Shown: positions 1-8,630 of the stretch, piece by piece | Layout: each line of letters starts with the position of its first letter | How positions within the stretch are numbered: the stretch's first letter is position 1 | Made by a program: the position numbers and the translations under genes | Notes under the pieces: model-generated | Database searches by the model: none | What the model was told of the DNA's origin: nothing | The model's input: the letters and a program-made list of their open reading frames with translations, nothing else | NCBI RefSeq assembly: GCF_000023145.1 | Contig: NC_012704.1 | Location: forward strand, 1,550,001 to 1,614,000 | Length of the DNA: 64,000 bases | Origin: Corynebacterium kroppenstedtii DSM 44385 | GTDB taxonomy: Bacteria; Actinomycetota; Actinomycetes; Mycobacteriales; Mycobacteriaceae | Direction: 5' to 3'

Positions 1-2687
1 ACAGATTTATACCTTTCAGGAACACATGTCATGACGATGATCTGGTGTTTCTTTCCTGATTCCGTCAGGAGTTCATTCATTTTCGTGGCCCGCTCGGTAT
101 CCGCATAGCCGAGGGCATCGTCGAGGAAGACAGGCACACTTTGGTCTCCGACAAGCTCCGCGACTGCTAGGCGCTGGATAATCTGGAGTTGCTCGGCTGC
201 ACCACCGGAGAGCTCGGCAAGATTAACTGCTCGACCGTTGAGAACACGCTTCGAGATTGTCGACGCGCTAGCGGCTTGTTTGCTCCTGTTTTTCCTGCCT
301 GTTGATCCGCCGTGAGCGGCATCGTCCTCTGAGGTAAATGACACGTCCGGACCGAAAACGTGGCCAGCCTTCTCGGTAAGAAGGTTGATATATGGCTCGA
401 GGTACTCTTTCTTCGCATCCTCGTAGTGCTTTTCCACCAGCTCGTACAAGCGGCGAATAGCGTTGGCTCGCATCGTGACAGCCTTGAGAGTGTTTTCTTT
501 TTGCTTGAGGATCGTCTTTTTCTCCTGAAGATCTGCATCAGGCGACCCAGATCCTTCAATCTGTCCTCGAAGATGATTCTGCTGTGCCTTCGAGTTTTCG
601 ATTGCGTGCAGAAGATCTCTTTCTCGGCGTTTGGCGTCCTCGAGTTTCTTAGTGTTCTGCTCAGGGTCAAGCGCCTTGAGATCGTGGACGGCTTTGTCAT
701 ATGCGCCGCGTCGGTAGTCCCACTGTTCTTCCGCTTCATGGAAGCTATTCGCCAGAGCCTCGTCGGACAGAGCCTCCTGCGCTTCGGTTAACTTTTCTAA
801 AGCTCTGTCGCGTTCCTTGTTCGCTGAATCGCGATTGGCTTTCTCACGCGATAGCTGGGCGGACACATCTTCTTGACGAAGTTTCTCCAGGTCGACGCGT
901 GCCACATCACAAACGTGCTCAGCACGGTCCCTTTCCGCCCTAGCTAAATGAATGTCCTCACTCGACGGCGCACTGTCAACTTTTAACACCTCATGAGCTC
1001 GCCCTGTGGACGTAAGGTCACCATCTGAATCATGGTCAGAAGCACTCTGTTCCTCCCGATCGAGGAGTTCTTGATACTGCTCTTTACAGTCGTCGGCAGA
1101 ACGACTCAGCTCTTGTAGCTTCGCCTCGATGGCTTCACGTGGTTGGTTTCCCCAGGCTATTTCTTGATCACGCTGTGCGACATCACGTTCATTGCGAGCC
1201 TGGGTATAGGCATTATGACGTTGTTCGGCGTCATCAAAGGATTCCAACCCATGCTTTTTTAACAAGCCTTTGAAGACCTCGTGAGCGGAATCGACATCTT
1301 TCCTTCGATCACTCATTTCAGCAGAGGGTCGGATTTCCAGTGTGTATTCCCCTAGTTCAATGCGCTGGGGTCTATCCATAGGGTATTCCCCTACAGCGTC
1401 GTCCCCGTCGGGCCCCTCGATATGGATAGTTCCTACCGCAAGACCTAGAGCCTCTTCTCGGCTACGCCACACTTCTTGACTCTTTTTCAAATCATCAAAT
1501 GCGTCATCGTCGATAATGGATGAGCCGTTATTGAGTTTGCTCTCAGCTTCGTGACGACGCTTGTTAGCAGCATCTCCTGACAGTAGCTTGGTCCGAACCT
1601 GTTCGGCCTCCTGCGTGGACGCGGCCCAATCTCTGTGAATTTTGAGCTTGTCCAACTCTAAATCCGCACACGTTTTAACCCGCTGCGCATCGTCATACGT
1701 ATCTTGAGCAGCTTTGAGTCGCCCCTCATAGGATTCAGCTTGTTTTGCTACCTGGTTATATCTTTCTTCTGCCTTCGCTGCCTGCTGTTTCCGTTCGGCA
1801 TAGTCGTCGCGAAGCTGCGTCCGGCTTTGTTTTAACTCTTGCTGATGTTGAAGGGCAGATTCAGCGTCTTTCCGATCTTGTTCCGCTTGCTTCAGTTTCG
1901 CTTGAGCCTCATCGATTTTCTTTTTTTCATTTTGCGCACTATCCAGTAACGCACCCACGTCGATTAGTGTTTTTTTATTGTCGTCGAGTTTGTGGGTGAT
2001 TCTCTCCAACTCTGCTCGCAAATTCGCTAATTTTTCTGCAGCATCTTTAGCATCTTTCTCATCATCCTTTGCTTCTTCATACCCACTGATAGCGTCTTTA
2101 TGCACACCTGCTCGCGGTTTGCCCACTGCTGTGAAGTATTTGTCAAACTCACTCTTAATGCCTCCTCGCAAACCAATCGCGTCGCTATCGTCAGTACCAT
2201 CAGATTCGGAGAGACTATTTTCGAGTGCAGCATATTTTCCGACGTCGAGGAAATCCCATGTCCCACTGGCCTGACTGACCGTCAAGGCGTCAAAAGGCAA
2301 TGATTGGTCGCTCGAGGAAAACACCTTCTCAACCCATTTCTCTGCGTCTTTTCCGGTCTTGGTTGTTCGCCGCGGACTAAGAATCGTAAGTTCTGCTTGA
2401 GAGTTTTTCAGCCACCTCTTGTACATCGAGAAGTGCTGTCCATCAACAGTCATCTCCACGGTAACTTCGGGGGCAACATCCTTGTCCACGGGTTTGGCAG
2501 CTTTAACTTCCGCTTTTGAGCTTGAATACGAGGCAGATTTCCACATCGTCAGTGCTTTAACAACACTAGATTTCCCCACCTCATTCGGCCCAGAGATCAC
2601 TGTTACACCAGCGTCCGGGAATTCTAAGGTAACGTGGTCGATAGTACGGAAGTTACTAATATCAATTTTGTGGATTTGCATGACCAT
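1..2687 (-). CDS. SbcC-like SMC-type ATPase (3' end outside window)
   Basis: Large ATPase that should pair with the SbcD-like nuclease encoded just upstream to process DNA ends. About 895 residues are visible and the frame is open to the window edge, so the C-terminus is missing. I read an N-terminal P-loop GPNEVGKSS near residue 30, a long central region rich in K, E, A, D and R typical of coiled coil, then near the visible end the ABC signature LSGGAAEQLQ followed by Walker B VPVFLDDALGYAD. That head - coil - head plan is the SMC/Rad50/SbcC architecture. I did not identify a zinc-hook CxxC in the coil. The start ATG shares its A with the stop codon of sbcD (TAATG), so translation is coupled; a second ATG lies two codons inside. 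Family assignment is firm; direct partnership with SbcD is inferred from the overlap. Confidence 0.88.
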   Translation of the reverse strand, partial: MVMQIHKIDISNFRTIDHVTLEFPDAGVTVISGPNEVGKSSVVKALTMWKSASYSSSKAEVKAAKPVDKDVAPEVTVEMTVDGQHFSMYKRWLKNSQAELTILSPRRTTKTGKDAEKWVEKVFSSSDQSLPFDALTVSQASGTWDFLDVGKYAALENSLSESDGTDDSDAIGLRGGIKSEFDKYFTAVGKPRAGVHKDAISGYEEAKDDEKDAKDAAEKLANLRAELERITHKLDDNKKTLIDVGALLDSAQNEKKKIDEAQAKLKQAEQDRKDAESALQHQQELKQSRTQLRDDYAERKQQAAKAEERYNQVAKQAESYEGRLKAAQDTYDDAQRVKTCADLELDKLKIHRDWAASTQEAEQVRTKLLSGDAANKRRHEAESKLNNGSSIIDDDAFDDLKKSQEVWRSREEALGLAVGTIHIEGPDGDDAVGEYPMDRPQRIELGEYTLEIRPSAEMSDRRKDVDSAHEVFKGLLKKHGLESFDDAEQRHNAYTQARNERDVAQRDQEIAWGNQPREAIEAKLQELSRSADDCKEQYQELLDREEQSASDHDSDGDLTSTGRAHEVLKVDSAPSSEDIHLARAERDRAEHVCDVARVDLEKLRQEDVSAQLSREKANRDSANKERDRALEKLTEAQEALSDEALANSFHEAEEQWDYRRGAYDKAVHDLKALDPEQNTKKLEDAKRRERDLLHAIENSKAQQNHLRGQIEGSGSPDADLQEKKTILKQKENTLKAVTMRANAIRRLYELVEKHYEDAKKEYLEPYINLLTEKAGHVFGPDVSFTSEDDAAHGGSTGRKNRSKQAASASTISKRVLNGRAVNLAELSGGAAEQLQIIQRLAVAELVGDQSVPVFLDDALGYADTERATKMNELLTESGKKHQIIVMTCVPERYKS

Positions 2688-3934
2688 TACTCGCTTTCCT
2701 GATACTTCTGATTAAGTTGGTAAAGAATTCTTAGCGCTTCCCTATCGGTATCATCTTCAGGATCAAGATCGTCGAGAACTTTCCGAAAATACCCGTGTAA
2801 ATTAAAAGCATCCGCATCGAGGGAATCCGGCACAATGCTGAGTTTGGTTTTACCCTCATGGTCGTAAAAAGCCGCGAACTTAGAAGCTAAGCGTTGTCTG
2901 TACTCCTCTATCCGGCTATCTTGTTCAAGGCTGATTCTTCCGGAGAGTGTGCTTCGTACGACGGTCGTTGAGGCGTCACGCATGTTATTGAGATCAGAAA
3001 ACCATTGTTCTATATCCGCGTCAGTGGTCACTTCGCGCACATCGGAATGGAAGGACCACTCGGCCACATGGACAGGATCAACGGTCAACGTCGTTGTTCC
3101 ATCGGCAACATCAATATCAACAACTAAGCAGTATCCGGAGTCTCGTTCACGATCGTCCAAATCAGTTGGCTCAGGAGATCCGGAGAACCACATACCTCCA
3201 TGGTCATCGAGTTCTTCTACGGAGTGGGTATCTCCCATGGCGATGTAGTCGACCTTATGAGTACTTAATGCATGATCAACGTTGTCCAGGTCGACCGCGT
3301 GATCTGCGTAAGCCGTAGACTCATACCAATCCCGTCGGGGCTGACCGTGTCCTACCAGGACCCGGGCCCCGGAAGACGGTTCAAGGTTGCGTAAGGCAGC
3401 CGAGACCGTATCTTCAGTTGGTTTATTGCTGGTCAGCGGTGCTCCTACAACTTCAATACCGCCAAGGTGGTGGATGGAATTGTCGGAAATAATGATTCCA
3501 CCCGCCTCTTGTATGCGGGTAGCAAATGGCGAGTTCCACACGCTCCCGATCTGGTAGGGGTCATGGTTACCAGGTAAGAACACGATGGGGATCGGAGTGA
3601 AGCGTTCAATCGCCTCAATGAAGCGGTTCTGTATCCGCTCCCCTACCTGCGGCGAGTCAAAGACGTCGCCGGCGACAACGACAGCATCACACTGTCGGTC
3701 ATGAGCTATGTCTGCCATCCGTTTAATGACCGTGAACCGAGCTTGTGTGTAGAGCGCTTGGGAATCAAGGCCACCGTCGTCATTGGCCGTGTTTTTGTCT
3801 TTTTTCAGGAACCACCGTTCCATTCCGAGCTGCCAGTCTGAGGTGTGGAGAATGCGAGCATGACCGCGCGCTGAGGAATGCCCATGGTTAATCGTGCGTG
3901 TTACTTTCTCGGGGTGAGAGTGTGAGGAAGCCAT
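2687..3934 (-). CDS. sbcD: SbcD/Mre11-family metallophosphoesterase (DNA exonuclease subunit)
   Basis: Nuclease subunit of an SbcCD-type complex, expected to use two metal ions to cut DNA ends. The 415-residue protein shows the calcineurin-like motifs in order: TSDWQLG (D33), AGDVFDSP (D90), PGNHDP (N123-H124), then VGHGQP and MGDTHS. The first motif reads DWQLG where classical SbcD has DWHLG, so the usual metal-binding histidine is glutamine here. I believe this variant recurs in actinobacterial relatives, so I do not read it as inactivation. The first 25 residues are polar and look like a short extension. A good ribosome binding site (AAGGA) precedes the ATG. The gene sits 16 bases after the SWIM gene and overlaps the ATPase gene by one base, so the pair is clearly co-expressed. 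Confidence 0.9.
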   Translation of the reverse strand: MASSHSHPEKVTRTINHGHSSARGHARILHTSDWQLGMERWFLKKDKNTANDDGGLDSQALYTQARFTVIKRMADIAHDRQCDAVVVAGDVFDSPQVGERIQNRFIEAIERFTPIPIVFLPGNHDPYQIGSVWNSPFATRIQEAGGIIISDNSIHHLGGIEVVGAPLTSNKPTEDTVSAALRNLEPSSGARVLVGHGQPRRDWYESTAYADHAVDLDNVDHALSTHKVDYIAMGDTHSVEELDDHGGMWFSGSPEPTDLDDRERDSGYCLVVDIDVADGTTTLTVDPVHVAEWSFHSDVREVTTDADIEQWFSDLNNMRDASTTVVRSTLSGRISLEQDSRIEEYRQRLASKFAAFYDHEGKTKLSIVPDSLDADAFNLHGYFRKVLDDLDPEDDTDREALRILYQLNQKYQESE

Positions 3935-3950
3935 AATTATCCTTCGTCAG

Positions 3951-5087
3951 TTATCCTTCGTCATCCGGTGTCGTATCTGCGTGTTCTTGTTGTTCGTCGG
4001 GGTGAGCCATTTCTGGCGGTGCGGTCATGAGGTGGTGATAAGCGTCTTCGAGGTCACTGCGTGCACTGAGCTGCCCCACCGCCCCATACGAAACCCATCT
4101 GAGGACTTTCATGAGGGCTTGTTGGTCGTGGTCTTCCAGTGCTGATGCTTTCTTCACGTCCGGTGGATCTGGGTAGTTGGTGGGCACGCCCCAAAACGTC
4201 TCGGGGTCGGTCTGCTGGCCATCGACGCCATAAGCAGACAAATTGCCCCCACCTGCATCCCATCCACGTCGCGTTGTTGCGTTGTTCTGTCCGAATGCAT
4301 CAGAACTGGGGAGATCTGGAGTCGATGACGACGTCCCGTGTCCAGTCTCTGGGTATCCCTGGGCCTGATGGACTCGCCGCGAGATGTCCGCTCCGGTGGT
4401 GGTGGCTACGCGGAGAATACTGAAAGGGTCAGTGGTGAACTGGTCTTGCAGATATAGGCCAACGGCATAGATATGTTTGCACCACGGATCCAGATCAGGG
4501 CAGCTGCATGACCACCGTGCATCATCGAACGGGAACAGCATGCTTTCTAGCCGACGATCTTCCTGCAGCTGCACAAAGCTGTCATAGGCCTGGTCATCGT
4601 CGGCCAGGTACTTAATAGCGTGGTCGACGGCATCGGGGTCATGCGGAACATACGCGTGGATGGTGAACGGCTCCGGCTGGGACCCCATCACCTGCGCGAC
4701 TACCTGCCAATCCTCGATATCTACCCGCAGGATGGAGTCCTGTCGGAAGTAATCGCGGCCTCGTTTTTTTCTGCCGGCCTCGGTGTTGTCATCGAGTTGA
4801 CGCATGATTACTGAGGCTGGCCACGGGTGCGCGCTGCGATCGTCGCGGCCACGAGGACGACGAGAACTAGAGCGTCGCTTTCCCGCTGACTGTCGGTTCG
4901 CTGACGTCGCGGGTACGGCACGCCGAGATTGACGTGACCGTCGGTTCGCTACCGAGTTTTCTTGCCCGCCGGTGTCGGCCTCGGTGTCCCGGTATCGACC
5001 GAAGTTCAGGTAGATAACGTTATCGTCGACCGTGAGACGGCGACGCTTATCGCCTGATCGCGAGTGATTATGTGGTGTGTCACTCAT
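3951..5087 (-). CDS. SWIM zinc-finger protein
   Basis: A 378-residue protein with one SWIM-type zinc finger, SCSCPDLDPWCKHIYA (CxC...CxH, about residues 190-205), a module thought to bind DNA or protein. The first 110 residues are basic and low in complexity (many R, S and K), and the C-terminus is acidic and polar. SWIM proteins of this kind usually sit next to a SNF2 helicase, as here. I chose the ATG at 5087 (MSDTPHN), whose first bases overlap the helicase stop codon by 8 bases; an in-frame ATG five codons upstream (5102) is possible. The role is inferred from context: probably a partner of the SNF2 helicase in chromosome maintenance. The last codons and stop are duplicated in tandem just downstream. 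Confidence 0.85.
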   Translation of the reverse strand: MSDTPHNHSRSGDKRRRLTVDDNVIYLNFGRYRDTEADTGGQENSVANRRSRQSRRAVPATSANRQSAGKRRSSSRRPRGRDDRSAHPWPASVIMRQLDDNTEAGRKKRGRDYFRQDSILRVDIEDWQVVAQVMGSQPEPFTIHAYVPHDPDAVDHAIKYLADDDQAYDSFVQLQEDRRLESMLFPFDDARWSCSCPDLDPWCKHIYAVGLYLQDQFTTDPFSILRVATTTGADISRRVHQAQGYPETGHGTSSSTPDLPSSDAFGQNNATTRRGWDAGGGNLSAYGVDGQQTDPETFWGVPTNYPDPPDVKKASALEDHDQQALMKVLRWVSYGAVGQLSARSDLEDAYHHLMTAPPEMAHPDEQQEHADTTPDDEG

Positions 5088-8000
5088 GGTGTCTCCAGGC
5101 ATTGCTGGTCGTTGGCAGGCTATGCCGCGCCCGAGCGTTGGTGTATTCGGACCGAATTGGCTTTGTGGATTCCTTCATGGCGACCAACTGGATCAGCTCA
5201 TCGTCTGACAGCTCGGAAATCCAGGCCTCACCAGTGCCGACAACAGCGCTGGCCAGCTGGAGTTTCCCTTCGATAATATCGTTGATTTTTTCTTCGATCG
5301 TTCCTTTACTAATTAGCTTATACACGCTGACGTCGTGTTCTTGGCCAATGCGATACGCACGGTCCGTGGCTTGATTTTCGACGGCCGGATTCCACCACCG
5401 GTCCATGTGAATAACAACACTGGCTCCAGTGAGGTTCAGGCCGGTTCCCCCCGCTCGGAGGGACAAAATCATGATCGGCGGGCCCGCCGGTGAATTAAAA
5501 GTATTCACCATGCGGTCCCGTTCTTTTCTTTCTACCGAGCCGTTAAGAAAAGGCACGTCAATTCCATATCGGTTGTTGAAATATGTTTTGAGCATATTCC
5601 CGAACACGACGAATTGGGTGAAGATCAGCACCTTTCGCCCCTGCTGGAGCGCTTCATCCACGAGGGGTTCGGCGGTGGCGACTTTGCCGGAACGATGGTG
5701 GGTTCCGTCCAAGAATGGTGAGTCGTCCCCCAGATACTGCGCGGGGTGGTTGCATATCTGCTTTAACCCCGTGAGCAGTTTAAATATGAGTCCACGACGA
5801 TCCATTCCTCCCTGTTTGGACTCGAGTTCCTTAGCCACTGTGGCCGTGACGGCTTTATACAGGCTCGCCTGTTGTGGAAGCATCTCTGCCACCAACACGG
5901 CCTCGTTCTTTTCGGGAAGATCGTCGACCACAGCGGGATCGGTTTTCACTCGCCGGAGAATGAATGGTTGCGTGAGCGTTTTTAAGTCCGCTGTGAGGTT
6001 GTCGTCGTGGTACCGCTCAATGGGGATCGAGTATCGGTCGCGAAACTCGTTACGCTTCCCAAAGAGGCCTGGATTGCAAAAGTCCATCACTGCCCACAGC
6101 TCATCCAACCGGTTTTCGACGGGTGTGCCGGTCAGCGCAAGCCGGTGGGATGCCTGCAAGGTCCGGACAGCTTTCGCGTTCTTCGTACTGGGATTCTTCA
6201 CTTGCTGGGCTTCATCTATAACAATCCGGTGAAAGTACGTCCGCCCTAAAACCTCTTGGTCACGCGTCGCAATGGCATACGTGGTGACAATGAGGTCGGT
6301 TTCGGCGATCTTATCCGTCAGCGCTTCACCTTCGAGCCGCTCCGGACCATGGTGTAAGTAAGTGCTCAAGCCCGGCGCGAATTTTGTTGCCTCCGCAATC
6401 CAGTTCCCTATCACCGATGTCGGAGCGATAACAAGAACCGGCCCTGAGGGCACCGCATTTTCTTTTTCATAAGCCAAAAGCGTCAGCGTCTGCAGTGTTT
6501 TTCCGAGGCCCATATCATCAGCCAGCACGCAGCCAAGATGTTGCGACGTCATCCACGCGAGCCAATCAAAACCTCGACGCTGATATTCTCGCAGTTCAAC
6601 AGTGATTCCCGACGGCGTGTCCATGCGCTGAGGCGCTATGGCTTTATTTACTCCGATGAGCGCACTAATCCACGTCGCTGCTTCCACCATCACGCTGGGT
6701 TCGTCCGCGTTGGGGTCGTCGGGATCCTCTTCGCCGACGCCAGGTGACGCGGCTATTCCGTCGGCAATAATTGATCCTGTTTCACCATCGTCGCGAAGAT
6801 CGCGACGAATCTCGTCGGTAGCGCGACGGAGCTGGCCTACTGTCACCTGGCTCTCGTCGGTACTGCTGTTGTCCTTGCCAGAAGTCCTGTTTACCAGGGA
6901 CGATAAGTGCTTCGATGCCGCTTTGAGCACGCGAGTATCGGCCTGCACCCATTTCCCTCGGATGTTGACGAGGTCCGTGCTGGATTGGATGAGGTCATCT
7001 ACCTCGGCGGGCGATAGTTGGGTGCCACCCATAGATGCGGACCATGAGAAGTCCAAGAGCTGGTCGAAACCCAGTTTCGCGTCACCTGGCCCGCTCACCA
7101 CCGCGGGCTGCGCTGATAGTGACACTCGGACTTTTTCTTTTGTCCATGGCGCCGGAACGAGGACGCGGAACCCTATGTGCCGAAGCGCATCTGCACCCCG
7201 GTCAATGAATTCCACAATGTCGTTCGTGGATAAAAGGTAGTCACGCGTATCAGGGTCAATGCCATACGTGGCGAGTTGCGGCCACACATGGCATGCCCGC
7301 TCTAGTTGCTCGCCCACACGCTTGCGAAGATCAGGGTCATTGATCGGCTGCGGGATGGGTGCGGGCGCGTCGGTACCCGAGCGGTAAGCCAAACGGATTC
7401 GCCACTGGATTTCGGGTTCAGGCTCCGCGGTGGCACCGAAGTCATGAACGTTGTCAGTTGTACCGATCAGGCGGGACGCGCCTTCATCGCGAACTATGTC
7501 CGCCTCCGCCAGATCACGGGCTGCACGCGGATCCGCCGGGTTGAGACGCGGCTCTTCCGCTTCCACATCGTCGGGTTCGTGGACAATAAAGATGAGGTCA
7601 TAGCTTTCCGACGACATTTTGCTACGCCACGTATTGATATCGACGACCATCGACCCAGTCGCCCGATCCAGCGGCGATCCGTCGATAAGTGAGCGGACCA
7701 AAGGTTGAACAATCTCCTCTTGATCGGGCATGGACACCAACGTCCGCCGTGCTAAGGCGTCGATAAGTGGGACGGAAATTCGTTCAGCGAGATCACGGCC
7801 GCCGGAAAGCGTCAGCACATCTGGTGTTGCTTCAACCATCTGGGCCAGCCAGACACGCTCCGCCATGCCGACGGCGGGCTGCCACATCGGAATCCATTCC
7901 TGGTCAACCCACTGCATTCGGAACAGGACGCGCCCGGACATGCGGAGTTTTTCCAATCCGCGCAAGAGTGTGAGCACGAATTCCGTTTCCGGTGCGATGC

Positions 8001-8322
8001 CCACGTCGTCCGGGAGCTCATCATTGTCCTGCAACCGGGCTAGCGCTATCAGGAACTCGACCGCCTGATCCGGAGTGAACTCCACTGTCGGGATCGTCAA
8101 CTCACGGAGACGTCCTTTTGGCGTTGATAGCACAGCATGTGCACGCCGCGGCGCCACCACCCGTCGACCACGATTGGTTAACGCATCCAGAATGACCTGC
8201 GGAAATTGGTCACGCGGTAGGTCAGAATAATTCGCCACAACCTTGTGACCATCGGTCTCCTCCACCCACACATGCATGCCGGAATGCACCGGCCACAAAA
8301 CATGGAGAAGATACGCAGTCAT
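5080..8322 (-). CDS. SNF2-family DEAD/DEAH-box ATPase (helicase-like)
   Basis: A 1080-residue SNF2/RapA-type ATPase, expected to move along double-stranded DNA and remodel bound protein rather than unwind strands. The C-terminal half holds the motor: Walker A DDMGLGKTLQ (about residue 600), motif II IDEAQQ (DEAQ rather than DEAH, about 703), LTGTPVENR, and motif VI QATDRAYRIGQ. The N-terminal half is the long unassigned region common to bacterial SNF2 proteins. I prefer the ATG at 8322 (MTAYLLHVLWPV); the frame is open 30 codons further up to 8412, but that stretch has no family-like sequence. First gene of the leftward operon SNF2 - SWIM - sbcD - sbcC-like, so it probably defines the promoter for all four. 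The motor assignment is certain; the cellular role is not known from sequence. Confidence 0.9.
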   Translation of the reverse strand: MTAYLLHVLWPVHSGMHVWVEETDGHKVVANYSDLPRDQFPQVILDALTNRGRRVVAPRRAHAVLSTPKGRLRELTIPTVEFTPDQAVEFLIALARLQDNDELPDDVGIAPETEFVLTLLRGLEKLRMSGRVLFRMQWVDQEWIPMWQPAVGMAERVWLAQMVEATPDVLTLSGGRDLAERISVPLIDALARRTLVSMPDQEEIVQPLVRSLIDGSPLDRATGSMVVDINTWRSKMSSESYDLIFIVHEPDDVEAEEPRLNPADPRAARDLAEADIVRDEGASRLIGTTDNVHDFGATAEPEPEIQWRIRLAYRSGTDAPAPIPQPINDPDLRKRVGEQLERACHVWPQLATYGIDPDTRDYLLSTNDIVEFIDRGADALRHIGFRVLVPAPWTKEKVRVSLSAQPAVVSGPGDAKLGFDQLLDFSWSASMGGTQLSPAEVDDLIQSSTDLVNIRGKWVQADTRVLKAASKHLSSLVNRTSGKDNSSTDESQVTVGQLRRATDEIRRDLRDDGETGSIIADGIAASPGVGEEDPDDPNADEPSVMVEAATWISALIGVNKAIAPQRMDTPSGITVELREYQRRGFDWLAWMTSQHLGCVLADDMGLGKTLQTLTLLAYEKENAVPSGPVLVIAPTSVIGNWIAEATKFAPGLSTYLHHGPERLEGEALTDKIAETDLIVTTYAIATRDQEVLGRTYFHRIVIDEAQQVKNPSTKNAKAVRTLQASHRLALTGTPVENRLDELWAVMDFCNPGLFGKRNEFRDRYSIPIERYHDDNLTADLKTLTQPFILRRVKTDPAVVDDLPEKNEAVLVAEMLPQQASLYKAVTATVAKELESKQGGMDRRGLIFKLLTGLKQICNHPAQYLGDDSPFLDGTHHRSGKVATAEPLVDEALQQGRKVLIFTQFVVFGNMLKTYFNNRYGIDVPFLNGSVERKERDRMVNTFNSPAGPPIMILSLRAGGTGLNLTGASVVIHMDRWWNPAVENQATDRAYRIGQEHDVSVYKLISKGTIEEKINDIIEGKLQLASAVVGTGEAWISELSDDELIQLVAMKESTKPIRSEYTNARARHSLPTTSNAWRHHE

Positions 8323-8630
8323 GGTTTCATTGATACCAGGCCCACGAGACAAACAGTCGATACATCCATATAACACCGTCGAACATATTTTCGATAAAGT
8401 CGCCAAAACCACGTGACAACGACGTGAAAACCACGAAAAAACTAAGAATCAGTGTGGGCAAAACAGCCCGCCGGATTTGATACGCCTACTTATCCGTGAC
8501 ACCCTGAAAACGCTCTTTTATCAATCCCCAATTTTTCTATTCGTATTTGTTCGTATTCTTTGTCCCTATTCGTAGCGGTTCATGATTGATAGAACTGCTG
8601 TCCCAGCACGCTAACCACCGAGGAGTCTTT
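8323..8630. promoter_or_regulatory. Divergent promoter region between SNF2 operon and putP
   Basis: About 308 bases without a gene, AT-rich towards putP, which must hold promoters for both directions. The clearest structure is three copies of TTCGTA, at 8540-8545, 8550-8555 and 8569-8574, each within a fuller TATTCGTAT-like context. The first two are exactly 10 bases apart (one helical turn) and the third is 19 further on. This is the pattern of a phased operator. GAGGAG just before the GTG at 8631 is the putP ribosome binding site. I could not fix -35/-10 boxes with confidence. Confidence 0.5.

Noticed and set aside
8586..8630. Extended N-terminus of PutP from a TTG
   Set aside because: No ribosome binding site and no signal-like feature; the GTG at 8631 has GAGGAG and begins at the first helix.
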